64,000 nucleotides of DNA, taken from contig JAUCBN010000049.1 of NCBI GenBank assembly GCA_035048815.1, forward strand, positions 7,075,501-7,139,500, given 5' to 3'. How positions within the stretch are numbered: position 1 is the first letter of the stretch; each line of letters starts with the position of its first letter. Below are positions 37,019 to 48,500 of the stretch, one piece after another. The translations under genes and the position numbers were made by a program. Source of the DNA: Abelmoschus esculentus (lineage: Eukaryota; Streptophyta; Magnoliopsida; Malvales; Malvaceae). Below the pieces are notes generated by a model, which had not been told where the DNA came from, made no database searches, and saw only the letters and a list, made by a program, of their open reading frames with translations.

Positions 37019-37621
37019 TGTATAATAAGTTTCAAAAGCCCATAATTAACTTTTTGTACCCAAAAAATTTGATTTAATATCATTTTCGATCATTTTTTAG
37101 GGTTCATACCGTGCATGTCTAATTGGGCTTTCTAGTGAACCCGTTCGAATTTTAACCGAGTCAAAAGTTCAAAATTTTAGTTTAAGCTGTATAATAAGGT
37201 TCAAAAGCCCATAATTAACTTTTTTTACCCAAAAAATTTGATTTAATTTCATTTTCGATCGTTTTTTAGGTTTCATGGCTTGTATGTCTAAATGGGCTTT
37301 CTAGTGAACCCCTTCGAATTTTAACCAACTCAAAAGTTCAAAATTTTAGTTTAAGCTGTATAATAAGGTTCAAAAGCCCATAATTAACTTTTTTTACCCA
37401 AAAACTTTGATTTAATATCTTTTTCGATCGTTTTTTAGGGTTCATAACGCGCATGTCTAAATGGGCTTTCTAGTTAACCCGTTCGAATTTTAATCGAGTC
37501 AAAAGTTCAAAATTTTAGTTTAAGCCGTATAATAGGGTTCGAAATCCCATAATTAACTTTTTGTACCCAAAAAATTTGATTTAATATCATTTTCGAACGT
37601 TTTTAGGGTTCATACCGTGCA

Positions 37622-38927
37622 TGTCTAAATGGGCTTTCTAGTGAACCCGTTCGAATTTTAACCGAGTCAAAAGTTCAAAATTTTAGTTTAAGCTGTATAA
37701 TAAGTTTCAAAAGCCCATAATTAACTTTTTGTACCCAAAAAATTTGATTTAATATCATTTTCTATCCGTTTTAGGGTTTAGAGCGTGCATGTCTAAATGG
37801 GCTTTCTAGTGAACCCGTTCGAATTTTAACCGAGTCAAAAGTGCAAAATTTTAGATTAAGCTGTATAATAAGTTTCAAAAGCCCATAATTAACTTTTTGT
37901 ACCCAAAAAATTTGATTTAATATCATTTTCGATCGTTTTTTAGGGTTCATACCGTGCATGTCTAAGTGGGCTTTCTAGTGAACCCGTTCGAATTTTAACC
38001 GAGTCAAAAGTTCAAAATTTTAGTTTAAGCTGTATAATAAGGTTCAAAAGCCCATAATTAACTTTTTTTACCCAAAAAATTTGATTTAATTTCATTTTCG
38101 ATCGTTTTTTAGGTTTCATAGCGTGTATGTCTAAATGGGCTTTCTAGTGAACCCCTTCGAATTTTAACCAACTCAAAAGTTCAAAATTTTAGTTTAAGCT
38201 GTATAATAAGGTTCAAAAGCCTATAATTAACTTGTTTTACCCAAAAAATTTGATTTAATATCTTTTTCGATCGGTTTTTAGGGTTCATAACGCGCATGTC
38301 TAAATGGGCTTTCTAGTTAACCCGTTCGAATTTTAACCGAGTCAAAAGTTCAAAATTTTAGTTTAAGTCGTATAATAGGGTTCGAAATCCCATAATTAAC
38401 TTTTTGTACCCAAAAAATTTGATGTAATATCATTTTCGATCGTTTTTAGGGTTCATACCGTGCATGTCTAAATGGGCTTTCTAGTGAACCCGTTCGAATT
38501 TTAACCGAGTCAAAAGTTCAAAATTTTAGTTTAAGCTGTATAATAAGGTTCAAAAGCCCATAATTAACTTTTTGTACCCAAAAAATTTGATTTAATATCA
38601 TTTTCTATCCTTTTTAGGGTTTAGAGCGTGCATGTCTAAATGGGCTTTCTAGTGAACCCGTTCGAATTTTTACCGAGTCAAAAGTTCAAAATTTTAGTTT
38701 AAGCCGTATAATAAGGTTCAAAAGCCATAATTAACGTTTTTGACCGAAAAAATTTGATTTAATATCATTTTTGATCTTTTTTAGGGTTCATACCGTGCAT
38801 GTCTAAATGGGCTTTCTAGTGAACCCGTTCGAATTTTAACCGAGTCAAAAGTTCAAAATTTTAGTTTAAGCCGTATAATAAGGTTCGAAATCCCATAATT
38901 AACTTTTTGTACCCAAAAAATTTGATT
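37622..38927 (+). repeat. Direct repeat of ~8 monomers, copy 2 (period 2862 bp)
   Basis: Second copy of 34760-36065. From 38080 onward it also serves as the first unit of the 841-bp triplication, so the same sequence belongs to two nested repeats. Local changes include CCTATAATT near 38220 and AGTCGTATAATAGGG near 38366, the latter then inherited by all three 841-bp copies. Confidence 0.85.
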
Positions 38928-40602
38928 TAATTTCATTTTCGATCGTTTTTTAGGTTTCATAGCGTGTATGTCTAAATGGGCTTTCTAGTGAACCCCTTCG
39001 AATTTTAACCAACTCAAAAGTTCAAAATTTTAGTTTAAGCTGTATAATAAGGTTCAAAAGCCCATAATTAACTTGTTTTACCCAAAAAATTTGATTTAAT
39101 ATCTTTTTCGATCGGTTTTTAGGGTTCATAACGCGCATGTCTAAATGGGCTTTCTAGTTAACCCGTTCGAATTTTAACCGAGTCAAAAGTTCAAAATTTT
39201 AGTTTAAGTCGTATAATAGGGTTCGAAATCCCATAATTAACTTTTTGTACCCAAAAAATTTGATGTAATATCATTTTCGATCGTTTTTAGGGTTCATACC
39301 GTGCATGTCTAAATGGGCTTTCTAGTGAACCCGTTCGAATTTTAACCGAGTCAAAAGTTCAAAATTTTAGTTTAAGCTGTATAATAAGGTTCAAAAGCCC
39401 ATAATTAACTTTTTGTACCCAAAAAATTTGATTTAATATCATTTTCTATCCTTTTTAGGGTTTAGAGCGTGCATGTCTAAATGGGCTTTCTAGTGAACCC
39501 GTTCGAATTTTTACCGAGTCAAAAGTTCAAAATTTTAGTTTAAGCCGTATAATAAGGTTCAAAAGCCATAATTAACGTTTTTGACCGAAAAAATTTGATT
39601 TAATATCATTTTTGATCTTTTTTAGGGTTCATACCGTGCATGTCTAAATGGGCTTTCTAGTGAACCCGTTCGAATTTTAACCGAGTCAAAAGTTCAAAAT
39701 TTTAGTTTAAGCCGTATAATAAGGTTCGAAATCCCATAATTAACTTTTTGTACCCAAAAAATTTGATTTAATTTCATTTTCGATCGTTTTTTAGGTTTCA
39801 TAGCGTGTATGTCTAAATGGGCTTTCTAGTGAACCCCTTCGAATTTTAACCAACTCAAAAGTTCAAAATTTTAGTTTAAGCTGTATAATAAGGTTCAAAA
39901 GCCCATAATTAACTTGTTTTACCCAAAAAATTTGATTTAATATCTTTTTCGATCGGTTTTTAGGGTTCATAACGCGCATGTCTAAATGGGCTTTCTAGTT
40001 AACCCGTTCGAATTTTAACCGAGTCAAAAGTTCAAAATTTTAGTTTAAGTCGTATAATAGGGTTCGAAATCCCATAATTAACTTTTTGTACCCAAAAAAT
40101 TTGATGTAATATCATTTTCGATCGTTTTTAGGGTTCATACCGTGCATGTCTAAATGGGCTTTCTAGTGAACCCGTTCGAATTTTAACCGAGTCAAAAGTT
40201 CAAAATTTTAGTTTAAGCTGTATAATAAGGTTCAAAAGCCCATAATTAACTTTTTGTACCCAAAAAATTTGATTTAATATCATTTTCTATCCTTTTTAGG
40301 GTTTAGAGCGTGCATGTCTAAATGGGCTTTCTAGTGAACCCGTTCGAATTTTTACCGAGTCAAAAGTTCAAAATTTTAGTTTAAGCCGTATAATAAGGTT
40401 CAAAAGCCATAATTAACGTTTTTGACCGAAAAAATTTGATTTAATATCATTTTTGATCTTTTTTAGGGTTCATACCGTGCATGTCTAAATGGGCTTTCTA
40501 GTGAACCCGTTCGAATTTTAACCGAGTAAAAAGTTCAAAATTTTAGTTTAAGCCGTATAATAAGGTTCGAAATCCCATAATTAACTTTTTGTACCCAAAA
40601 AA
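38080..40602 (+). repeat. 5-monomer unit in three adjacent copies (period 841 bp)
   Basis: Three head-to-tail copies at 38080-38920, 38921-39761 and 39762-40602. The marker ACCCCTTCG falls at 38151, 38992 and 39833, and ACGCGCATG at 38290, 39131 and 39972, both at exactly 841 bp. Each unit holds, in order, the AACCCCTTCG monomer, the ACGCGC / AGTTAACCC monomer, a standard monomer, a type C monomer, and the GACCG monomer with one base lost in AAAGCCATAATT. Copies 2 and 3 look identical apart from GAGTAAAAAG near 40526. This is among the youngest-looking blocks in the window. Confidence 0.93.
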
Positions 40603-40612
40603 TTTGATTTAA

Positions 40613-43300
40613 TATCATTTTCGATCGTTTTTAGGGTTCATACCGTGCATGTCTAAATGGGCTTTCTAGTGAACCCGTTCGAATTTTAACCGAGTGAAAA
40701 GTTCAAAATTTTAGTTTAAGCTGTATAATAAGTTTCAAAAGCCCATAATTAACTTTTTGTACCCAAAAAATTTGATTTAACATCATTTTCGATCGTTTTT
40801 TAGGGTTCATACCGTGCATGTCTAATTGGGCTTTCTAGTGAACCCGTTCGAATTTTAACCGAGTCAAAAGTTCAAAATTTTAGTTTAAGCTGTATAATAA
40901 GGTTCAAAAGCCCATAATTAATTTTTTTACCCAAAAAATTTGATTTAATATCTTTTTCGATCGGTTTTTAGGGTTCATAACGCGCATGTCTAAATGGGCT
41001 TTCTAGTTAACCCGTTCGAATTTTAACCGAGTCAAAAGTTCAAAATTTTAGTTTAAGCCGTATAATAGGGTTCGAAATCCCATAATTAACTTTTTGTACC
41101 CAAAAAATTTGATGTAATATCATTTTCGATCGTTTTTAGGGTTCATACCGTGCATGTCTAAATGGGCTTTCTAGTGAACCCGTTCGAATTTTAACCGAGT
41201 CAAAAGTTCAAAATTTTAGTTTAAGCTGTATAATAAGTTTCAAAAGCCCATAATTAACTTTTTGTACCCAAAAAATTTGATTTAATATCATTTTCTATCC
41301 TTTTTAGGGTTTAGAGCGTGCATGTCTAAATGGGCTTTCTAGTGAACCCGTTCGAATTTTAACCGAGTCAAAAGTGCAAAATTTTAGTTTAAGCTGTATA
41401 ATAAGTTTCAAAAGCCCATAATTAACTTTTTGTACCCAAAAAATTTGATTTAATATCATTTTCTATCCTTTTTAGGGTTTAGAGCTTGCATGTCTAAATG
41501 GGCTTTGTAGTGAACCCGTTCGAATTTTAACCGAATCAAAAGTTCAAAATTTTAGTTTAAGCCGTATAATAAGGTTCAAAAGCCCATAATTAACGTTTTT
41601 GACCGAAAAAATTTGATTTAATATCATTTTCGATCGTTTTTTAGGGTTCATACCGTGCATGTCTAAGTGGGCTTTCTAGTGAACCCGTTCGAATTTTAAC
41701 CGAGTCAAAAGTTCAAAATTTTAGTTTAAGCTGTATAATAAGGTTCAAAAGCCCATAATTAACTTTTTTTACCCAAAAAATTTGATTTAATTTCATTTCG
41801 GTCGTTTTTTAGATTTCATAGCGTGCATGTCTAAATGGGCTTTCTAGTAAACCCGTTCGAATTTTAACCAACTCAAAAGTTCAAAATTTTAGTTTAAGCT
41901 GTATAATAAGGTTCAAAATCCCATAATTAACTTTTTTTTACACAAAAAAATTGATTTAATATCATTTTCCATCTTTTTTTAGGGTTCATAGCGTGCATGT
42001 CTAAATGGGCTTTCTAGTGAACCCGTTCGAATTTTATCCGAGTCAAAAGTTCAAAATTTTAGTTTAATCTGTACAAAAAGGTTCAAAAGCCCATAATTAA
42101 CTTTTTTAACCAAAAAATTTGATTTAATATCATTTTTGATCCTTTTTTTACGGTTCATAGCGTGCATGTCTAAATGGGCTTTCTAGGGAACCAGTTCGAA
42201 TTTTAACCGAGTCAAAAGTTCAAAATATTTGTTTAAGGTGTATAATAATGTTCAAAAGGCCATAATTAACTTTTTTTACCCAAAAAATTTGATTTAATAT
42301 CATTTTCGATCGTTTTTTAGGGTTCATAGCGTGCATGATTAAATAGGCTTTCTAGTAAACCCGTTCGAATTTTAACCGAGTCAAAAGTTCAAAATTTTAG
42401 TTTAAGCCGTATAATAAGGTTCGAAATCCCATAATTAACTTTTTGTACCCAAAAAATTTGATTTAATATCATTTTCGATCGTTTTTAGGGTTCATACCGT
42501 GCATGTCTAAATGGGCTTTCTAGAGAACCCGTTCGAATTTTAACCGAGTCAAAAGTTCAAAATTTTAGTTTAAGCTGTATAATAAGTTTCAAAAGCCCAT
42601 AATTAACTTTTTGTACCCAAAAAATTTGATTTAATATCATTTTCTATCCTTTTTAGGGTTTAGAGCGTGCATGTCTAAATGGGCTTTCTAGTGAACCCGT
42701 TCGAATTTTAACCGAGTCAAAAGTTCAAAATTTTAGTTTAAGCCGTATAATAAGGTTTAAAACCCATAATTAACGTTTTTGACCGAAAAAATTTGATTTA
42801 ATATCATTTTTGATCTTTTTTAGGGTTCATAGCGTGCATGTCTAAATGGGCTTTCTAGTGAACCCGTTCGAATTTTAACCGACTCAAAAGTGCAAAATTT
42901 TAGTTTAAGCTGTATAATAAGTTTCAAAAGCCCATAATTAACTTTTTGTACCCAAAAAATTTGATTTAATATCATTTTGTATCCTTTTTAGGGTTTAGAG
43001 CTTGCATGTCTAAATGGGCTTTGTAGTGAACCCGTTCGAATTTTAACCGAATCAAAAGTTCAAAATTTTAGTTTAAGCCGTATAATAAGGTTCAAAAGCC
43101 CATAATTAACGTTTTTGACCGAAAAAATTTGATTTAATATCATTTTCGATCGTTTTTTAGGGTTCATACCGTGCATGTCTAAGTGGGCTTTCTAGTGAAC
43201 CCGTTCGAATTTTAACCGAGTCAAAAGTTCAAAATTTTAGTTTAAGCTGTATAATAAGGTTCAAAAGCCCATAATTAACTTTTTTTACCCAAAAAATTTG
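40613..43300 (+). repeat. Type C-rich patchwork with a 9-monomer direct repeat (period ~1516 bp)
   Basis: The GAGCTTGCATG / GGGCTTTGTAG monomer occurs at about 41481 and 42997, and the neighbouring AAAGTGCAAAATTTTAG and GAATCAAAAG monomers recur with it, so roughly 41340-41790 and 42850-43310 are copies nine monomers apart. Between them lie older-looking monomers, including the AGGGAACCAG / ATATTTGTTTAAGG monomer (about 42186) and a GCATGATTAAATAGG monomer. Both recur about 2176 bp downstream (44361 on). Confidence 0.8.
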
Positions 43301-43661
43301 ATTTAATTTCATTTTCGGTCGTTTTTTAGGTTTCATAGCCTGTATGTCTAAATGGGTTTTCTAGTGAACCGATTCGAATTTTAACCGAGTCAAAAGTTCA
43401 AAATTTTAGTTTAAGCTGTATAATAAGGTTCAAAAGCCCATAATTAACTTTTTTTACCCAAAAAATTTGATTTAATATCATTTTCGATCGTTTTTTAGGG
43501 TTCATAGCGTGCATGTCTAAACGGGCTTTCTAGTGAACCCGTTCGAATTTTATCCGAGTCAAAAGTTCAAAATTTTAGTTTAATCTGTACAAAAAGGTTC
43601 AAAAGCCCATAATTAACTTTTTTAACCAAAAAATTTGATTTAATATCATTTTCGATCGTTT

Positions 43662-43689
43662 TTTATGGTTTATGGTTTAGGGTTTAGGG
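43662..43689 (+). repeat. Interstitial telomere-type repeat, two TTTATGG plus two TTTAGGG units
   Basis: Within one monomer the sequence reads TTTATGG, TTTATGG, TTTAGGG, TTTAGGG, directly followed by TTAACCCGTTCG of the satellite. TTTAGGG is the common plant telomere repeat. The run replaces the usual TTTTTAGGGTTCATAGCGTGCATG...CTAGTG part: the span from CGATCG to ACCCG is 34 bases here against 46 in a standard monomer, so this copy is 12 bp short. That fits the 2176-bp spacing of the flanking 13-monomer repeat. The most economical reading is expansion or insertion at the TTTAGGG present in every monomer. It is the only such run I found in the window. Confidence 0.93.
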
Positions 43690-46392
43690 TTAACCCGTTC
43701 GAATTTTAACCGAGTCAAAAGTTCAAAATATTAGTTTAAGCTGTATAATAAGGTTTAAAAGCCCATAATTAACTTTTTTTACCCAAAAAATTTGATTTAA
43801 TTTCATTTTCGGTCGTTTTTTAGATTTCATAACGGGCATGTCTAAATGGGCTTTCTGGTGAACCCGTTCGAATTTTAACCGAGTCAAAACTTCAAAATTT
43901 TAGTTTAAGCCGTATAATAAGGTTAGAAATCCCATAATTGACTTTTTGTGCCCAAAAAATTTGATTTAAAATCATTTTCGATCGTTTGTAGGGTTCATAC
44001 CGTGCTTGTCTAAATGGGCTTTCTAGTAAACCCGTTCGAATTTTAACCGAGTCAAAAGTTCAAAATTTTAGTTTAAGCTGTATAATAAGTTTCAAAAGCC
44101 CATAATTAACTTTTTGTACCCAAAAATTTGATTTAATATCATTTTCTATCCTTTTTAGGGTTTAGAGCTTGCATGTCTAAATGGGCTTTCTAGTGAACCC
44201 GTTCGAATTTTAACCGAGTCAAAAGTTCAAAATTTTAGTTTAAGCCGTATAATAAGGTTCAAAAGCCCATAATTAACGTTTTTGACCGAGAAAATTTGAT
44301 TTAATATCATTTTCGATCGTTTTTTAGGGTTCATACCGTGCATCTCTAAATGGGCTTTCTAGGGAACCAGTTCGAATTTTAACCGAGTCAAAAGTTCAAA
44401 ATATTTGTTTAAGGTGTATAATAATGTTCAAAAGCCCATAATTAACTTTTTTTACCCAAAAAATTTGATTTAATATCATTTTCGATCGTTTTTTAGGGTT
44501 CATAGCGTGCATGATTAAATAGGCTTTCTAGTAAACCCGTTCGAATTTTAACCGAGTCAAAACTTCAAAATTTTAGTTTAAGCCGTATAATAAGGTTCAA
44601 AAGCCCATAATTAACTTTTTGTACGCAAAAAATTTTATTTAATATCATTTTCCATCGTTTTTTAGGGTTCAGAGCGTGCTTCTCGAAATGGGCTTTCTAG
44701 TGAACCCGTTCGAATTTTAACCGAGTCAAAACGTCAAAATTTTAGTTTAATCTTTATAATAAGGTTCAAAAGCCCATAATTAACTTTTTTTACCCAAAAA
44801 ATTTGATTTAATTTCATTTTCGATCGTTTTTGAGGGTTCATAGCGTGTATGTCTAAATGGGCTTTCTAGTGAACCCGTTCGAATTTTAACCGACTCAAAA
44901 GTTCAAAATTTTAGTTTAAGCTGTATAATAAAGTTCAAAAGCCCATAATTAACTTTTTTTACCCAAAAAATTTGATTTAATTTCATTTTCGATCGTTTTT
45001 TAGGTTTCATAGCCTGGATGTCTAAATGGGTTTTCTAGCGAACCGATTCGAATATTAACCGAGTCAAAAGTTCAAAATTTTAGTTTAAGCTGTATAATAA
45101 GGTTCAAAAGCCCATAATTAACTTTTTTTACCCAAAAAATTTGATTTAATATCATTTTCGATCGTTTTTTAGGGTTCATAGCGTGCATGTCTAAACGGGC
45201 TTTCTAGTAAACCAGTTCGAATTTTAACAGAGTCAAAAGTTCAAAATTTTAGTTTAAGCTGTATAATAAGGTTCAAAAGGCCATAATTAACTTTTTTTAC
45301 CCAAAAAATTTGATTTAATTTCATTTTCGATCGTTTTTTAGGTTTCATAGCGTGTATGTCTAAATGGGCTTTCTAGTGAACCCGTTCGAATTTTAACCGA
45401 CTAAAAGTTCAAAATTTTAATTTAAGCTGTATAATAAGGTTCAAAAGCCTTTAATCAAATTTTTTTACCCAAAAAATTTGATCTAATATCATTTTCGATC
45501 GTTTTTTAGGGTTCATAGCGTGCATGTCTAAATGGGCTTTCTAGTAAACCCGTTCGAATTTTAAGAGAGTCAAAAGTTTAAAATTTTAGTTTAAGCTGTA
45601 TAATAAGGTTCAAAATCCCATCATTAACTTTTTTTTACACAAAAAAATTGATTTAATATCATTTTCCATATTTTTTTAAGCTTCATAGCGTGCATGTCTA
45701 AATGGGCTTTCTAGTAAACCCGTTCGAATTTTATGTCAGTCAAAAGCTCAAAATTTTAGTTTAATCTATATAAAAAGCTTCAAAAGCCCATAATTAACGT
45801 TTTTTACCCAAAAAATTTGATATAATATCATTTTCGATCGTTTTTAGGGTCAAAGCGTGCATGTCTAAATGGGCTTTCTAGTGAACCCGTTCGAATTTTA
45901 ACCGAGTCAAAAGTTCAAAATTTTAGTTTAAGCTGTATAATAAGGTTCAAAAGCCCATAATTAACTTTTTTTACCCAAAAAATTTGATTTAATTTCATTT
46001 TCGATCGTTTTTTAGGTTTCATAGCGTGTATGTCTAAATGGGCTTTCTAGTGAACCCGTTCGAATTTTAACCGACTCAAAAGTTCAAAATTTTAATTTAA
46101 GCTGTATAATAAGGTTCAAAAGCCCATAATTAACTTTTTTTACCCAAAAAATTTGATTTAATATCATTTTCGATCGTTTTTTAGGGTTCATAGCGTGCAT
46201 GATTAAATAGGCTTTCTAGTAAACCCGTTCGAATTTTAACCGAGTCAAAACTTCAAAATTTTAGTTTAAGCCGTATAATAAGGTTCAAAAGCCCATAATT
46301 AACTTTTTGTACCCAAAAAATTTGATTTAATATCATTTTCGATCCTTTTTAGGGTTCAGAGCGTGCATGTCTAAATGGGCTTTTTAGTGAAC

Positions 46393-46430
46393 CCGTTCGA
46401 ATTTTAAGCCGTATAATAAGGTTCAAAAGC
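46393..46430 (+). repeat. Satellite monomer with 30-bp internal deletion
   Basis: The monomer reads GAATTTTAAGCCGTATAAT, where its neighbours have GAATTTTAACCGAG...TTTAGTTTAAGCCGTATAAT. Thirty bases between two TTTAA copies are gone and one TTTAA is kept. This is the expected outcome of a deletion between short direct repeats within a monomer. Confidence 0.9.
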
Positions 46431-46599
46431 CCATAATTAACGTTTTTTACCCAAAAAATTTGATTTAATATCATTTTCGATCGTTTTTTAGGGTCATAGC
46501 GAGCATGTCTAAATGGGCTTTCTAGTGAACCGATTCGAATTTTAAACGAGTCAAAAGTTCAAAATTTTAGTTTAAGCTATATAATAAAGTTCAAAAGCC

Positions 46600-48500
46600 C
46601 ATAATTAACTTTTTTTACCCAAAAAATTTGATTTAATATCTTTTTCGATCGTTTTTTAGGATTCATAACGTGCATGTCTAAATGGGCTATCTAGTGAGCT
46701 CGTTCGAATTTTAACCGAGTCAAAAGTTCAAAATTTTAGTTTAAGCTGTTTAATAAGGTTCAGAAGCCCATAATTAACTTTTTTTACCCAAAAAATTTGA
46801 TTTAATATCATTTTCGATCGTTTTTTAGGGTTCATAGCGTGCATGTCTAAATGGGTTTTCTAGTAAACCCGTTCGAATTTTAACCGAGTCAAAAGTTCAA
46901 AATTTTAGTTTAAGCTGTATAATAAGGTTCAGAAGCCCATAATTAACTTTTTTTACCCAAAAAATTTTATTTAATATCATTTTCGATCGTTTTTTAGGGT
47001 TCATACCGTGCATGTCTAAATGGGCTTTCTAGTGAACCCATTCGAATTTTAACCGAGTCAAAAGTTCAAAATTTTAGTTTAAGCTGTATAATAAGGTTCA
47101 AAAGCCTATAATTAACTTTATGTACCCAAAAAGTTTGATTTAATATCTTTTTCGATCGTTTTTTAGGATTCATAACGTGCATGTCTAAATAGGCTTTCTA
47201 GTAAACCCGTTCGAATTTTAACCGAGTAAAAAGTTCAAAATTTTAGTTTAAGCTGTATAATTAGGTTCAGAAGCCCATAATTAACTTTTTTTGCCCAAAA
47301 AATTTTATTTAATATCATTTTCGATCGTTTTTTAGGGTTCATAGCGTGCATGTCTAAATGGGCTTTCTAGAAAACCCGTTCGAATTTTAACCGAGTCAAA
47401 AGTTCAAAATTTTAGTTTAAGCTATATAATAAGATTCAGAAGCCCATAATTAACTTTTTTTACCCAAAAAATTTGATTTAATATCTTTTTCGATCGTTTT
47501 TTAGGATTCATCACGCGCATGTCTAAATGGGCTATCTAGTGAGCTCGTTCGAATTTTAACCGAGTCAAAAGTTCAAAATTTTAGTTTAAGCTGTTTAATA
47601 AGGTTCAGAAGCCCATAATTAACTTTTTTTACCCAAAAAATTTGATTTAATATCATTTTCGATCGTTTTTTAGGGTTCATAGCGTGTATGTCTAAATGGG
47701 TTTTCTAGTAAACCCGTTCGAATTTTAACCGAGTCAAAAGTTCCAAATTTTAGTTTAAGTTGTATAATAAGGTTCAGAAGCCCATAATTAACTTTTTTTA
47801 CCCAAAAAATTTTATTTAATATCATTTTCGATCGTTTTTTAGGGTTCATACCGTGCATGTCTAAATGGGCTTTCTAGTGAACCCATTCGAATTTTAACCG
47901 AGTCAAAAGTTCAAAATTTTAGTTTAAGCTGTATAATAAGGTTCAAAAGCCTATAATTAACTTTATGTACCCAAAAAATTTGATTTAATATCTTTTTCGA
48001 TCGTTTTTTAGGATTCATAACGTGCATGTCTAAATAGGCTTTCTAGTAAACCCGTTCGAATTTTAACCGAGTAAAAAGTTCAAAATTTTAGTTTAATCTG
48101 TACAAAAAGGTTCAAAAGCCCATAATTAACTTTTTTAACCAAAAAATTTGATTTAATATCATTTTTGATCCTTTTTTTACGGTTCATAGCGTGCATGTCT
48201 AAATGGGCTTTCTAGAAAACCCGTTCGAATTTTAACCGAGTCAAAAGTTCAAAATTTTAGTTTAAGCTATATAATAAGATTCAGAAGCCCATAATTAACT
48301 TTTTTTACCCAAAAAATTTGATTTAATATCTTTTTCGATCGTTTTTTAGGATTCATCACGCGCATGTCTAAATGGGCTATCTAGTGAGCTCGTTCGAATT
48401 TTAACCGAGTCAAAAGTTCAAAATTTTAGTTTAAGCTGTTTAATAAGGTTCAGAAGCCCATAATTAACTTTTTTTACCCAAAAAATTTGATTTAATATCA
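46600..48500 (+). repeat. 5-monomer unit, two copies plus a partial (period 845 bp)
   Basis: The rare GGGCTATCTAGTGAGCTCG monomer occurs with a constant spacing of 845 bp (CTATCTAG at 46687, 47532 and 48377), followed each time by AGCTGTTTAATAAGGTTCAGAAGCC. Other members are the GGGTTTTCTAGTAAACCC monomer, an AAAAAATTTTATTTAATATC monomer, the CTTTATGTACCC monomer and the AGGATTCATAACGTGC / AAATAGGC monomer. In the second copy the last monomer has been replaced by a patch from another lineage (48091-48215). After 48500 the order is reshuffled. Confidence 0.88.
48091..48215 (+). repeat. Conversion-like patch identical to 42062-42186
   Basis: These 125 bases match 42062-42186 exactly by eye, including TTTAATCTGTACAAAAAGG, TTTTTTAACCAAAAAA and the rare GATCCTTTTTTTACGGTTC (ACGG where nearly all monomers have AGGG). 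At the matching place in the previous 845-bp unit (about 47246-47370) the monomer is of an ordinary kind, with GTATAATTAGGTTCAGAAGCC. Sequence on both sides follows the 845-bp repeat. A short one-monomer tract thus appears copied over a distance of about 6 kb. Confidence 0.85.

Larger units (their letters stand above)
43301..46599 (+). repeat. Mixed satellite segment around the telomere-like patch
   Basis: About 20 monomers. Two of them (near 43370 and 45050) share the GTTTTCTAG and GAACCGATTCG variants 10 monomers apart, and the GCATGATTAAATAGGC monomer occurs at about 42330, 44510 and 46198. The AGGGAACCAG monomer at 44361 repeats 42186. One monomer (46406) carries a 30-bp deletion. The blocks are less alike than those further left. 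Confidence 0.75.

Noticed and set aside
43687..43696. GGGTTAACCC palindrome as a head-to-head telomere fusion point
   Set aside because: The right half, TTAACCCGTTCG, is ordinary satellite sequence (AGTTAACCCG occurs in other monomers, for example near 29650), and no CCCTAAA run follows. Only one telomere orientation is present.
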